A stretch of 64,000 nt of DNA from Paraspadella gotoi (lineage: Eukaryota > Chaetognatha), in the NCBI GenBank assembly GCA_051294375.1, contig CM119263.1:4048161-4112160 (forward strand), read 5' to 3'. Numbering within the stretch: position 1 is the stretch's first letter; each line of letters starts with the position of its first letter. The translations under genes and the position numbers were made by a program. The notes under the pieces were generated by a model. The model had not been told where the DNA came from and did not search any database. It saw nothing but the letters and a program-made list of their open reading frames with translations. This document shows, piece by piece, positions 1-13,715 of the stretch.

Positions 1-84
1 AGAGGAGGAAAAAAAAGGAGAAGAGGAAAAGGAAGAAGAAGAGGAGGAAGAAGCGAATAAGAAATGCAGATTCCTGTTCGAGTT

Positions 85-88
<4 letters not shown>

Positions 89-120
<32 letters not shown>
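89..120. repeat. Poly-T tract, 32 T
   Basis: Homopolymer; the equivalent tract in copy B (8699-8718) has about 20 T. Confidence 0.95.
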
Positions 121-121
<1 letters not shown>

Positions 122-1564
122 TGGAACCGAAATCGAGGATTTTTTTTTCTTATTTTGGTTCCATCGTTTGGAAAATAATCTCAAGGAGGGAAAATAATGA
201 TTCTCCTCGACGGAACGAAATGCACTTTGAACTTACCCACAATCACGATCATAATCGGAATCCGTTGTCATTACATTAGATCTATAAATGAGTCACTGAT
301 TCACTTGCGAGTTGAAGAAGTGTTGAGGCGAACAACAATAGTGTTTTGTTGATGTTGTATTGTTGCTTTTATTGTTGGCTAGTGCTGTCTTCATTTCGTT
401 GTTAATTTAGTTGTATTTTATTATTGGATTTTCTTCGGTTCTTTATTGTTGTTGTTTTTGCTATCGTTATTGTTATTGTCAGTGTTAGGGAATGAAGATT
501 TTTCTGGAAATAGGGCCCAATCTCCGAAAATTGGCCTACGGCAGTTGTTCCTGTTTACAAAAACAATTTTAAATAACCCTAAATACAACATTGGCCAAAA
601 AAATCCCAATAATTATAACCATTTAATGTCATAACAAAAAAATTGAAGTTAAGAAACAAGAAAGGATCATCAAGGCGAAAACGGAGAGAACCCTATTGGT
701 GGCATTGCAGATTGCTGAGGTCGTACTAACCCTCCTTTCGAGGGAGACGGGGTCTCCGGTGATCCCGAGGAGAACCCAAGTTTTGGGCCTCGGATTAGTA
801 AGGAAAGGAAATCCGGAAAGAAGGAGAAAGATATCGGATCCCGATGATGACCCGCATTGTGGGTTCAGTTGTGGGCAAAGTGGTAAGTAGATTTGTGGAT
901 GTGTGTGGACGTTAGTTTTTTTTTTTAATTTAAGAGGATCAGTTAGCAATGGATTGTACACATTTGAGGATTTGGCATCAGTGACATCGGCTCTTTATTG
1001 GATGAGTTGGAAGGAACTTGAGCTGGAGTGAAAAGGGAAAGGGAAAGCGGCTGTGGTTGTCGATGTGGTTGGTGGAGTGGTTAGGACCGTGGAGACGTGG
1101 GGGAGCTGTGGTTGTCACTGTGGTTTTTTGAGTGGTGAGGACCATGGCGCCATGGGCTAAAAAAAAGGAAAAGGAATTCGCGACAAAAGGAGCGAAACTG
1201 GATAACAAATGACGCGGACGACGGCGAAGTTGCCAAATGGCAGCCTGGGGTGAGATAATCGACACCGCTTTACCGGAAGAGGAAAGGGAGGAAAGAAAAG
1301 GGAGGAAATAAAATGGAGGAAAAGAGAGGAAAAGAGAGGAAAGGAGAGAAAGGAAGAATGATGGAAAAAGAAAGGAGAGAAGAGATAAGAAGAAAAGAAA
1401 GGTATAGAAAGAGAGAAAGAAAGAAAAGAAAAGAGGAAATGAGAAAAAAAAGGAGCAAAATAAAGAATAAATAGAAAGAAAATCTGAAAAGAAGAAAAAA
1501 AGAGGAAGAAAAAGATTTAGCCTTTAAAAGCTTCGTGAGGATAATAGGAAATCCAATTCCTGTA

Positions 1565-1668
<104 letters not shown>

Positions 1669-2018
1669 CCCCACATAATCTAGAATGGGCTCGAGATTAA
1701 CCGTCTTCCCATTTGTCTCTATTAGTCAATCGGGACAGTCGAGACTAAAGAGGATAAATCTCTGAAAAACAGCGACGTCGTTGGCGAAGACTCAAAAACT
1801 CCGTCGGCGCTCGAGATGAAAAAAAAAAGATCAATGCTGGTGACTTTCGAATTACAAAACAAAAGGTTTAAATGTTTAAATAAATTTAGTTTACTTACAT
1901 ACATAAAATATTAGCGTTGATGTATCCATTGCTTTTAACTTTTTTTTAATAAAAAAAAAAATGAAATTATCATTGAAATTATATTTTTTAATTTTTCTTT
2001 TCATCGAGTTTTTCATCG

Positions 2019-2068
2019 ATTAAATTAAATTAAATTAAATTAAATTAAATTAAATTAAATTACTAAAT
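2019..2068. repeat. (ATTAA)n pentanucleotide array
   Basis: About nine units; the copy B array at 10868-10908 is shorter. Confidence 0.9.
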
Positions 2069-2327
2069 TAAATCAAAAGATGGTTCTTCTTATTTATTTA
2101 TTTCTCTCTTTTTTACTTTGTTTCTTATTTCTTAGTATTCTTTTTCTATCTTTTTATTTTCTTTCTGTCTTTCCTTCTTCATTCGTTGCCTTTCTTTCTT
2201 TCTCTCCAATTCCCCGCCTTCTTCTCTTCATACTCCCAAAGCTCGACCCCCTTTGTCGAGACTCCGAACTTGAAAAACTTATCCCGCCATTTTCATTTTT
2301 TATTGAAATTCAAAGTCATGGAGTGGA

Positions 2328-2334
2328 GAGAGGA

Positions 2335-2421
<87 letters not shown>

Positions 2422-2960
2422 CTGGAACTTCAGAGGAGAAAATACTCCCTTTCCTACTCGAAAGAGAAAACTGGATTATGGCCTCGGAATTTTGGTTTTG
2501 GAAAGGCAGAGGAGAGAGAGAGAAGAGAGGGAAAGGAAGGAGGAAGGAGAATAATGAGGGGAAAATGGAGGAGAGGGAGGAGAGAGAAGAGAGGGAAAGG
2601 AAGGAGGAAGGAGAAAAAGGGGAAAGGAGAGGAGAGAAAAGAGAATGAAAGGAAGGAGGAAGGAGAAAAGAGGGGAAAAGGGAAGAGAGGGGAGGAGAGA
2701 GAGAGAGGGAAAGAGAAGGAGAAAAGAGGGGAAAGGGGAAGAGAGGGGAAGGGAGAGAGAAGAGAGGGAAAGGAAGGAGGAAAGGAGAAAAGGGGGAAAG
2801 GGGAAAGGGGAAGTGAGGGAGGAGAGCGGAGAGAGAGAGAAGAGGAGAAGGGAGAAAGTAGAGGAACAGGAGAAAAAGGAAAGAGAAGGGGAGAGAGAGA
2901 AGAGAGAAAGGGGAGAGGAGAGAAAAAAGAATAAGGAGAGGGGGCAGGGGGGTAGGGACT
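2328..2960. repeat. (GA)n and GGAAAGGGGA-type purine block
   Basis: A (GA)n run at 2335-2420, then about 450 bases of almost pure purine strand built from variants of gagaggggaaaggaagg. Open frames in it code only Arg/Glu/Gly/Lys runs and are not taken as genes. Copy B: 11200-11800. Confidence 0.92.
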
Positions 2961-3253
2961 AGGAAGGCAACGCGGAATTAACCACATTTAATGACCGAAT
3001 AAACAATATAATTTAACAAAACTTCTCGAAAACCGTTCCTCTTCTTTCTTTTATATAGTCCCTTTTTTTTTCACAAAATTTAATGCGAGGGCAATTCTCG
3101 GGATTATAGCCGCATAAATTCTTTCCAACCGACAATTCCTCCTTATTTGTTTCGTAACTCGGGTCGATGCACAACGCGTTGGATGCCAAAAGATTGGCTG
3201 TTTCGTGGCCAAATTATTTTACATGTAAAAGCGAATTGGGGAAATTGATTTTT

Positions 3254-3354
3254 TGGTATATTTATATATATATATATATATCTATATATATCTATATATA
3301 TCTATAATATCTATATATATAGATATAGGATTATATATAGGATATATATAGGTT

Positions 3355-3430
<76 letters not shown>
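3254..3430. repeat. (TA)n and (TATC)n microsatellite
   Basis: Compound TA/TATC array. Copy B has a longer, uninterrupted TATC tract (to 12322), so array length differs between copies. Confidence 0.95.
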
Positions 3431-3795
3431 GTAATCTATCAACTTAATTTAAATCATAGAATTATCTAAGCAAGTTATTTTTTTTCTTCATATCGAAAAA
3501 ATTATAATGCAAAGCCGCTTCCTTCATAAAAACACCCAAGAGATTTTAGTTTCTTATTTCTCTCTCTCTCTGATTGTTGTTTTTTAATTTTGTTGTTGTT
3601 GTCTGTCTTCTGAAGATGGCGCTCTGACGCTTTTTGAAGCCAAGAAACGTTTGGCTAATTTTTTTTTTCCCCCGACCGACGGCGGCAGCGAACAGCAGCG
3701 ACGGCAAGCGGTCAGCAGCAGCGGAAGCCGCAGCGTCGTTCAAGAAGCTGACTTAATCACTTTAATGCTTTCTTCTTAGACTCTTGTTTTTAAAG

Positions 3796-4012
3796 GGAGA
3801 CGACGACGACGACGAGGACGACCGAGATGACGACGAAGACGACGAAAACCATGACCGACAATCTTGACGACGACCGAGATGACGACGACTACCATAAGGA
3901 CGACGATGACAACGAATATCAGTACGATGACTAACAACGACTACCAATGAAACAACGACGACGACGACGATGAACGACGACGACGAACGACGACGCACGA
4001 TCATAGACGAAG
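3796..4012. repeat. (GAC)n-rich tract
   Basis: GACGAC-rich, cleaner in copy B (12677-12880), where one frame reads a long Asp run followed by a short non-repetitive acidic stretch. No gene called. Confidence 0.9.
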
Positions 4013-4221
4013 AAGACGTTTGCAGCGACTATGAGAAAAACGAAGTCCATGTCATTGACGTTAAAGACAATATATATATAACTACGGTTCTACTGTTTTG
4101 TTTATTTCTTAAACGAGGTTCTTGATTCGAGATCGTGAAAGTTCAGAGATTCACGATTCGAGATTAAAGATTTACGATTCAAGGTTTCGAGATTTCGTTA
4201 AAGACTGAAGTCACGACTTTA

Positions 4222-4336
4222 TGCAGCATTATTCCGTCTACCGCAGACAACATTCGTCTACTGCTGCACCATTCGTATATTGCAGCATTATTCGTCTTCT
4301 GCAGCACCTTTTGTATATCGTTAGTCTTCTGCAGCA
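4222..4336. repeat. 19-21-bp GCAGCA minisatellite, about 5 units
   Basis: Units begin GCAGCA and contain ATTCGTCT; copy B is at 13096-13212 with slightly different unit edges. Confidence 0.75.
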
Positions 4337-6526
4337 AACCCAGTTTATTCTTTGTAGCATCAAAGGTATTACGGACGAATTCCGAAACCCATAGACAGAG
4401 ACCGACAAATAAACCGAAGTAAAGAGATTGAGAACTTTAACTCAGACCGGAAGCCAAGAGAATTGAGATCGGAACCCAGAGACCAGAACAGAAAGACGGA
4501 AATTTGAGAAAGAGACTGCTGCAACAAACAGGGACTGGGGTTCATTTCATCGGCACCCTTCGTAGGACGCCGGGACCCTCCATCGGCAACACGGTCCCAT
4601 TCTCCGGCTTTCTTCACAAAACGCGGAACTGTACGCGAGAAACCCGGTCCCGAGATCCGGCAGCCTTGCCCTTACGCCGGAACCGAATGGCGGAAATCGA
4701 AAGATAACCGACGGGGGAATCGAGCCCAGAGGGTGATTACCGTCGTGGCTTGAATGCGAAAATGCCGGGCCGGGGTTGAAGAGGCTGGGTTGGGGCTGGA
4801 GCTGGGGGCTGGGGCTGGGACTGGGGCTGGGCTGAGTCGGGGGGACGGAAGTTTTTTGAAAGAAGAAAGAAAAGGAAGAGAGGAAGAGAAAAAATAGAAG
4901 AATGGGACAGAAGAACAAGGGAAAAGAAAAATGAAAAAAGAATAGAACAGAAGAATGAAGAAATATAGAAAGAAAGAAAAGAGAAGGGAAGAACAAAAAA
5001 ATAGGGAACGAAAGAAAAGATAGAAGATGAGATTAAAAGGATGAGTAAAAGATGATAAACCCATTTAAACCTTCACGATGGGTATAACTAATAATAAATA
5101 AATGTTGAGAAATGGAAAGGGGTGAATCTATGTACAAATGTTGTTCATTGTAACATATAAAACTCTGTCTTTTTTCATTGTTGGAACTTCGACGAAATAT
5201 CATCTGCCTTCGAATTGACAACGTTATGGGAAAAATGGAACGAGTCCAACGTAACGTGGAACGACGACAAAAGAGGACGACCGTGACAACGACGAAAGAC
5301 GACGAGGCCGCCACAGCCGATATACCGCCTTCCATCGACCAAAGACACCAGGCGGCTTCCAACGCCGCTAACGTTGAGGCCAACAAATTCCAGGCACGTC
5401 ATGTTTTTCTGCTTCGCACGTCAAACGCACGGAAGAATGATCACCTAATCAAAAAAAGTCCGCGCCATTGCCTCTTCCTCTTCTCAGGTCTCTTCTCCTC
5501 CTCTCTTCTCCTCTCCTCTTTCTCTACTCTCTCTCTTCTTCTGTGCTCGCCTCTTTCTTCGCCCGCTCATCTGCCCCATCTGAATGCTTCTCTCCGGTCT
5601 CTCATCTCGTCTCGTCTCTTTATAAAGAAGAATTCTCTGCTCGCGTTGGAAGTTTCCTCATATTATTTCAGTTTTGGGTGAAAGAAGAGAGCGGACTGGT
5701 TCTTAAATAAAGTGGATGCAGAAGGGAGCGGGGCGTAGTGGAGTGGAGCAAGATAATTTAGCTGCACCCAACAAATCTTACATAAGTAGAGTCTACGAAA
5801 TCTTCATTTTGTTTTGCGCTATCTAATGCTGTATAGGATTACAACTAAAATAAAATAATTAGACAAAGACAATACTAGGTACGTACCAGCATGAAAACCT
5901 CATCACCGACTACTACAGAGGCGTATCAATCTTTCTGAAATCAACTGCGGTTCTTCGCCATATTGCATCACCAACTAAATATTATGATATTCATTGTGCC
6001 ATCCGTAACATCAACGAGATTTAGTGCTATTATCGCCATCCAATGGCACAATCCAAATCGGAATCAGTCGGCGATCGGGTATCCACTAAATTTTGCATAA
6101 CAAAGAAGTTTCTGCTAATTTTTGGTTATCGAAGTTGATTCTGCAGGCTGCGCGTCGCATTTCTTCGTGACGGAAAAAAAAAGTTGGCGGAAGTATAAAA
6201 AATACCGGACGAGTTACGTCAGCGGAGGAGAAGCGTCGCTTGTGAATTAGTAGGAGATAGGCAATCAAGAAATCGAGCTGAGGAACTGGACCAGAACAAA
6301 ATAATACGATTTTAGTCAATTTAATTTATTGCTAATTTGATGAAAATTACGGTAAATGCTGGGTAGATGGTGTACTGGTACTACTGTGGTATTTGTGGAA
6401 AATCTGTAGAGGATAAGTGTTGAAGAGCGAGGAGCACCTGATCAACTTTTGATGGTAAGTTTCATCTACCCAGTCATTTACCGAATTTATCAATTAGAAG
6501 ANNNNNNNNNNNNNNNNNNNNNNNNN

Positions 6527-6931
6527 GAGAGAGAGACTGGAACTTCAGAGAGAAAAATACTCCCTTTCCTACTCGAAGAGAAAACTGGATTATGGCCTCG
6601 GAATTTTGGTTTTGGAAGGCAGAGGGAGAGAGAGAGAAGAGAGGGAAAGGAAGGAGGAAGGAGAAAAGAGGGGAAAGGGGAAAGGGAAAGTGAGGGAGGA
6701 GAGCGGAGAGAGAGAGAAGAGGGAGAAAGGGAGAAAGTAGAGGAACAGGAGAAAAGGAAAGAGAGGGGAGAGAGAGAAGAGAGGAAAGGGGAGAGGAGAG
6801 AAAAAAGATAAGGAGAGGGGGCAGGGGGGTAGGGACAGGAAGGCAACGCGGAATTAACCACATTTAATGACCGAATAAACAATAGAATTTAACAAAACTT
6901 CTCACAAACCGTTTCCTCTCTTTCTTTTAAT
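6527..6931. repeat. Third partial copy of the duplicated GA block
   Basis: Matches 2414-3045 and 11272-11905 but lacks roughly 230 bases of internal purine array. It begins directly after an N-gap, and similarity stops at about 6931, where unique sequence starts. Confidence 0.85.
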
Positions 6932-7985
6932 GTCCAAAGGATAAAATTCTTATTTGCATTCAAATACTTCCAAAAGGTTGTCTCAAACTGTTTTCACCTT
7001 TTTTTTTGATCAAATAGGTTTTGTTAATATTATATCTCTGACAAAATATTTTTTTATCAGATTTAGGGCAAAAAATGGTTCTTGGAAAGCAGTGAAAAAG
7101 ATGATCCCTCATAAAGTAACCAGGCTTGAGTTGTTGTTGCATAATATGATGATGTGCATTGTCGTCGTCATTTCACACAAATCTTGATTTTTTTTATGAC
7201 TTATTTGATATTTGGTTCTGATAATAACATCCAGAGGAGAATAAAAATTATAACTTTGCTCATAGAAAGGTTACCCGGAGCATTATACTTTTATTGATAC
7301 TTTAAAATTTAAAAAAAAATATTCTGGAGCATCTACAGCATTAAATGTATTTTTAATGCGCTATTTTTTTGACATATTGAATTAAGATTCATCCGTGAAT
7401 CTATCTTAATGGAGATGATGGCAATAACGATTTAACATGGAGACGCTGAAGAAAAGGCAGTGATGTTTTAATAGTAGAAGAGACATTAAATTATTGATAA
7501 GTGTTAATGACAGAACCGTTCAATATAAGCAGTCCCTGAGCTTTGATCAGGGCTGTAACCCATGTTACAGGCGGTTAAGCGCCCGTCCTCTTAACTGCCA
7601 GACGACCACCGGGCTAGAACCCCGGACCTTTGGGTTGGGAGGCGAATGACTTGCCTCCGGCACCAATGGCCGCTTGATGAACGGGGTTGTGGATTTTTAG
7701 TCCTCCGATGGAAGCATCTATAAGACACAAAGTAAAAAGTTACTTTCTGCGCGCCTAGATTTATAATTAGACATCATTCTTGTTTAGAAGTCATTTTTAG
7801 AAAATTTCAAAATATCATAAAAGTCTGAACAGAAAGCGGTGGAGAGGTGAATTAGTTAGGGGATTAAGGTTATTTATGATTCGTTATTATTATGGGTTAC
7901 TATAATATAACGATTTATATTGTAAATAAATTGGTCTAGTCTGATTACCTAAAAAAAAAAAAAAGATGACGTAAAGTTTGCTTGG
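6932..7985. other. AT-rich unique spacer, no gene
   Basis: Non-repetitive AT-rich sequence except for the tRNA-like element at 7548-7666. Open frames are short and unconvincing. Confidence 0.7.
7548..7666 (-). repeat. tRNA-derived SINE-like element, possibly two tRNA-like units
   Basis: On the minus strand, box-A-like and box-B-like pairs occur twice in the same order: A 7654-7665 with B 7611-7621 (GGTTCTAGCCC), and A 7587-7600 with B 7550-7560 (GGTTACAGCCC). Spacings of about 26-32 bases fit RNA polymerase III internal promoters. In unit 2 a 5-bp stem frames a 7-base TAA-type anticodon loop. Acceptor stems do not pair, so I do not call working tRNAs. Confidence 0.42.
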
Positions 7986-7993
7986 AGTGCGGA

Positions 7994-8107
7994 AGAAGCA
8001 AGCACGGAGGGTGAGTGACTAGCAAGCAATGCATACAAAAGGTAAAGCAAGCATGGAGGGTGAGTGACAAACTAGCAATGCAGACGAAAGGTAAAGCAAG
8101 CACGGAG
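7994..8107. repeat. 49-bp tandem repeat, about 2.3 units
   Basis: Units start GCAAGCACGGAGGGTGAGTG. The last is cut after GCAAGCACGGAGG. Confidence 0.8.
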
Positions 8108-8620
8108 GTCGCCGAGGAAAGGAAACGCTCCTAGGGGGGGGGGCTAAATGGGGGCAGGGGAGGTTGAAAATTCTTTTGGCAGAAAAGTAGAAAATAATCG
8201 ACGATTTCTAGGGGAAGAACGAAGGTGATAAGAAGAAAGAGGAGGAAGAAAAGAGGAGGGAAAGAAGAGATAAGAGATAAGAAGGAAAGACGAAACTGAA
8301 GAAGAATGAGGAAAGATGATAAAAAGGTGATTCAGAATAGAACGATGGAGTAGGTTATAAGAAGAGGAGGAAAAAGAGGTGATCAGAAGTTGATTAGGAG
8401 GAGGACAATGTGGTGATTAAAAGGTGATTAGAAAGAGGAGGAGGTGATAAAGAAGTGATTAAGAGAGAAGAAGAGGAGGGGAAGACGTGAGAAGAAGGTG
8501 ATCAAGAAGAGGAGGTGGAGGAGGAGGTGATAAGGTAGGTTGAGTTAGGAGAGGAAGTGAGAGAAGAAGAAAGAGGAAGGAGAAGAGAAGGAGAGGAAGA
8601 GGAAAAGAAAAAGAAAAAGG
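8108..8620. other. Purine-rich low-complexity sequence
   Basis: GAGGAAGA and GTGATTA-type degenerate repeats; no gene. Confidence 0.7.
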
Positions 8621-10426
8621 AAGGAAAAAAAAGGAGAAAAGGAAGAAGAAGAGGAGGAAGAAGCGAATAAGAAATGCAGATTCCTGTTCGAGTTTCAATT
8701 TTTTTTTTTTTTTTTTTTGTGGAACCGAAATCGAGGATTTTTTTTTTCTTATTTTGGTTCCATCGTTTGAAAAATAATCTCAAGGAGGGAAAATATAAAC
8801 GGATAAATCTTGATATCGGACACGAAATGCACTTACCGTTATTGAACTTACCGCAACAATACGAATACTAATAATGGAATTCGTTGTCATTAACATTTGA
8901 GGTCTATAAATGAGTCACTAGATTGATTGAAGGTTGAGATGTTGGGTGAACAAAAGTAGGCTATTGCTTTGATTTGTTTGGCTTTCATTGTTGGCTAGCT
9001 GTAGCGTAGAAATTTAGTTGTATTTTATTATGGATTCTTCGGTTCTTTATTGTTGTTGTTGTTTTGGCTATCGTTATTGTTATTGTCAGTGTTAGGGGAA
9101 TGAAGATTTTCGGGAAATAGGGCCCAATCTCCGAAAATTGGCCTACGGCAGTTGTTCCTGTTTACAAAAACAATTTTAAATAACCCTAAATACAACATTG
9201 GGCCAAAAAAATCCCAATAATTATAACCATTTAATGACATATACAAAAAAATGAAGTTAAGAAACAAGAAAGGATCATCCAAGGCGAAAACGGAGAGAAC
9301 TAGTTGGTGGCATTGCGATTGCTGAGGTCGTACTACCCTCCTTTCGAGGGAGGGTCGCCGCCGGTGACCCGAGGAGAACCCAAGTTTTGGGCCTCGGATT
9401 AGTAAAAAAGGAATGGTCGGAAAGAAGGAGAAAGATATCGGATCCCGATGATGACCCGCATTGTGGGTTCAGTTGTGGGCAAGTGGTAAGTAGATGTGGA
9501 TGTGTGTGGACGTATGTTTTTTTTTTAATTTAAAGGGTCAGTTAGCGAATGGATTGTACACATTTGAGGATTTGGCATCAAGTGACATCGGACTCTTTAT
9601 TGGATGAGTTGGAAGGAACTTGAGCTGGAGTGAACAAGGGAAAGGGAAAGCGCTGTGGTTGTCTGTATGTGGGTTGGTGGAGTGGTTAGGACCGTGGAGA
9701 CGTGGGTGGTAGTCTTGTGGTGCTACAATGTGATCGGAGACCATGGGCTAAAAAAAAGGAAAAGGATACTCGCGACAAAAGGAGCAAACATGAGATATGA
9801 GCGGACGACGGCGAAGTTGCAAAGAGAGTGCGCTGGTGGTGAGATAATCGACACCGCTTTACCGGAAAGAAAGGGAGGAAAGAAAAGGGAGGAAATAAAA
9901 TGGAGGAAAAGAGAGGAAAAGAGAGGAAGGAGAAGAAAGGGAAGAATGATGGAAGAAAGGAGAGAAGAGATAAGAAGAAAAGAAAGGTATAGAAAGAGAA
10001 GAAAGAAGAAAGAAAAGAGGAAATGAGAAAAAAAAGGAGCAAATAAAGAATAAAATAGAAAGAAAATCTGAAGAAGAAGAAAAAAGAGGAAGAAAAAGAT
10101 TTAGCCTTTAAAAGCTTCGTGAGGATAATAGGAAATCCAATTCCTGTATCTCCTCCTCTCTCTCTTTCTCTCCTTCTCCTTCTCCTCTCTCTCTCTCGTC
10201 CTCTCTCTCTCTCTCTCTCTTCTCTCTTCTCTCTTTCTCCCTCTCCTCCTTCTCTCTCCTCTCTTCTCCCCCTTTGTTGTTCTTTTAGGTATTCTCGACA
10301 AAGTGGATTCTTTTTCCTCTGAGTTCTTTTGTTTTTTTTAATAAAATGGACGACGACGACGACGACGACGACGAAAAAGACAATTGTTTATTCCCAGTTT
10401 CTCTCTATCTAATATATATATTTTTC

Positions 10427-10457
<31 letters not shown>

Positions 10458-10460
10458 CTC

Positions 10461-10516
<56 letters not shown>

Positions 10517-11202
10517 CCCCCACATAAATCTAGAATGGCCTCGAGATTAACCGTCTTCCCATTTGTCTCTATTAGTCAATCGGGACAGTCGAGACTAAAG
10601 AGGATAAATCTCTGAAAAACAGCGACGTCGTTGGCGAAGACTCAAAAACTCCGTGGCGCTCGAGATGAAAAAAAAAAGATCAATGCTGGTGACTTTCGAA
10701 TTACAAAACAAAAGGTTTAAAATGTTTAATAAATTTAGTTTACTTACATACATAAAATATTAGCGTTGATGTATCCATTGCTTATAACTTTTTTTTATAA
10801 AAAAAAAAAAGAAATTATCATTGAAATTTATATTTTTTAATTTTTCTTTTCATCGAGTTTTTCATCGATTAAATTAAAATTAAATTAAATTAAATTAAAT
10901 TACTAAATTAAATCAAAAGATGGTTCTTCTTAATTTATTTATTGTCTCTTCTTTTTTACCTTTGTTTCTTATTTCTTAAGTATTTAATTAATTTTATGTT
11001 TGTCTTTTTCTTACTCTCTTTTTCTTCTTTTTATTTTCTTTCTGTCTTTCCTTCTTCATTCGTTGCCTTTCTTTCTTTCTCTCCAATTCCCCGCCTTCTT
11101 CTTCTTCATACTCTCAAAAGCTCGACCCCCTTTGTCGAGACTCCGAACTTGAAAACTTATCCCGCCATTTTTTATTGAAATTCAAAGTCTATGGAGGTGG
11201 GA

Positions 11203-11278
<76 letters not shown>

Positions 11279-12228
11279 GAACTTCAGAGAGAAAATACTC
11301 CCTTTCCTACTCGAAGAGAGAAAACTGGATTATGGCTCTCGGAATTTTGGTTTTGGAAGGCAGAGGAGAGAGGAGAGAGAGAGGGAAAGGAAGGAGGAAG
11401 GAGAAAAGAGGGGAAAATGGAGAGAGGGAGGAGAGAGAAGAGAGGGAAAGGAAGGAGGAAGGAGAAAAAAGGGGAAAGGAGAGGAGAGAAAAGAGAATGA
11501 AAGGAAGGAGGAAGGAGAAAAGAGGGGAAAAGGGAAGAGAGGGGAGGAGAGAGAAGAAGAGAAGGAAGGAGAAAAGAGGGGAAAGGGGAAGAGAGGGGAG
11601 GGAGAGAGAAGAGAGGGAAAGGAAGGAGGAAGAGGAGAAAAGAGGGGAAAGGGAAGGGGAAAGTGAGGGAGGAGAGCGGAGAGAGAGAGAAGAAGAGAGA
11701 AAGGGAGAAAGTAAGAGGACAGGAGAAAAGGAAAGAGAAGGGGAGAGAGAGAAGAGAGGAAAGGGGAGAGGAGAGAAAAAAGATAAGGAGAGGGGGCAGG
11801 GGGTAGGGATAGAAAGGCAACGCGGAATTAACCACATTTAATGACCGAATAAACAATATAATTTAAACAAAACTTCTCGAAAACCGTTCCTCTCTTTCTT
11901 TTAATGGTCCTTTTTTTTCACAAAATTTAATGCGAGGCAATTCTNNNNNNNNNNNNNNNNNNNNNNNNNCGGGATTATAGCCGCATAAATTCTTTCCAAC
12001 CACAATTCCTCCTTATTTGTTTCGTAACTCGGGTCGATGCACAACGCGTTGGATGCCAAAAGATTTGGCTGTTTCGTGGCCAAATTATTTTACATGTAAA
12101 AGCGAATTGGGGAAATTTTGATTTTTTTGGTATATTTATATATATATATATATATCTATATATATCTATATATATCTATATATATCTATATATATAGATA
12201 TAGGATATATATAGGATATATATAGGTA

Positions 12229-12322
<94 letters not shown>

Positions 12323-13657
12323 ATCTATCAACTTAATTTAAATCATAGAATTATCTAAGCAAGTTATTTTTTTTCTTCATATGAAAAAATTATAATGCAA
12401 AGCGCTTCCTTCATAAAAACACCCAAGAGATTTAGTTTCTTATTTCTCTCTCTCTCTGATTGTTGTTTTTAATTTTGTTGTTGTTGTCGTCTTCTGAAGA
12501 TGGCGCTCTGACGCTTTTGAAGCCAAGAAACGTTTGGCTTATCTTTTTTTTTCCCCCGACCGACGGCGGCAGCGACAGCAGCGACGGCAGCGTCAGCAGC
12601 AGCGGAAGCCGCAGCGTCGTTCAAGAAGCTGACTTAATCACTTTAATGCTTTCTTCTTAGACTCTTGTTTTTAAAGGGAGACGACGACGACGACGAGGAC
12701 GACCGAGATGACGACGAAGACGACGAAAACCATGACGACAATCTTGACGACGACCGAGATGACGACGACTACCATAAGGACGACGATGACAACGAATATC
12801 AGAATGATGACTAACAACGACTACCATGACAACGACGACGACGACGATGACGACGACGACGACGACGACGACGATCATGACGAAGAAGACGTTTGCAGCG
12901 ACTATGACGAAAACGAAGTCCATGTCATTGACGTTAAAGACAAATATATATATAAACTACGGTTCTACTGTTTTGTTTATTTCTTAAACGAGGTTCTTGA
13001 TTCGAGATCGTGAAAGTTCAGAGATTCACGATTCGAGATTAAAGATTTACGATTCAAGGTTTCGAGATTTCGTTAAAGACTGAAGTCACGACTTTATGCA
13101 GCATTATTCGTCTACCGCAGCACAACATTCGTCTACTGCGGCACCATTCGTATATTGCAGCACTATTCGTCTTCTGCAGCACCTTTTGTATATCGTTAGT
13201 CTTCTGCAGCAACCCAGTTTATTCTTTGTAGCATCAAAGGTATTACGACGAATTCGAAACCCATAGACAGAGACCGACAAATAAACCGGAAGTAAAGAGA
13301 TTGAGACTTTAACTCAGACCGGAAGCCAAGAGATTGAGATCGGAACCCAGAGACCAGAACAGAAAGACGGAAATTTGAGAAAGAGACCTGCTGCAACCAA
13401 CAGGGACTAGGGTTCATTCATCGGCACCCTTCGTAGGACGCCGGGACCCTCCATCGGCAACACGGTCCCATTCTCCGGCTTTCTTCACAAAACGCCGGAA
13501 CTGTACACGGGACAACCCGGTCCCGAGATCCGGCAGCCTTCCCCTTACGCCGGAACCGAATCGGCGGAAATCGAAAGATAACCGACGGGGGAATCGAGCC
13601 CAGAGGGTGATTAGCCGTCGTGGCTTGAATGCGAAATGCCGGGCCGTGGGTTGAAGA

Positions 13658-13715
13658 GGCTGGGTTGGGGCTGGAGCTGGGGCTGGGGCTGGGACTGGGC
13701 CTGGGGCTGAGGCGG
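13658..13715 (+). repeat. (GGGGCT)n G-rich tract, G-quadruplex candidate
   Basis: At least six GGG/GGGG runs spaced by 1-5 bases; the same tract is in copy A at 4784-4840. G4 formation is inferred from sequence only. Confidence 0.7.

Noticed and set aside
2080-2987. Open frames of 177-284 codons on both strands
   Set aside because: They translate a purine/pyrimidine array (Arg/Glu/Gly or Ser/Pro/Phe/Leu runs).
3360-3431. Possible CRISPR-like spaced repeat at TATC array
   Set aside because: A simple tetranucleotide microsatellite in a eukaryotic sequence.
7587-7621. Functional tRNA-Leu (TAA anticodon loop)
   Set aside because: No acceptor-stem pairing and degenerate box B; better read as SINE-derived.
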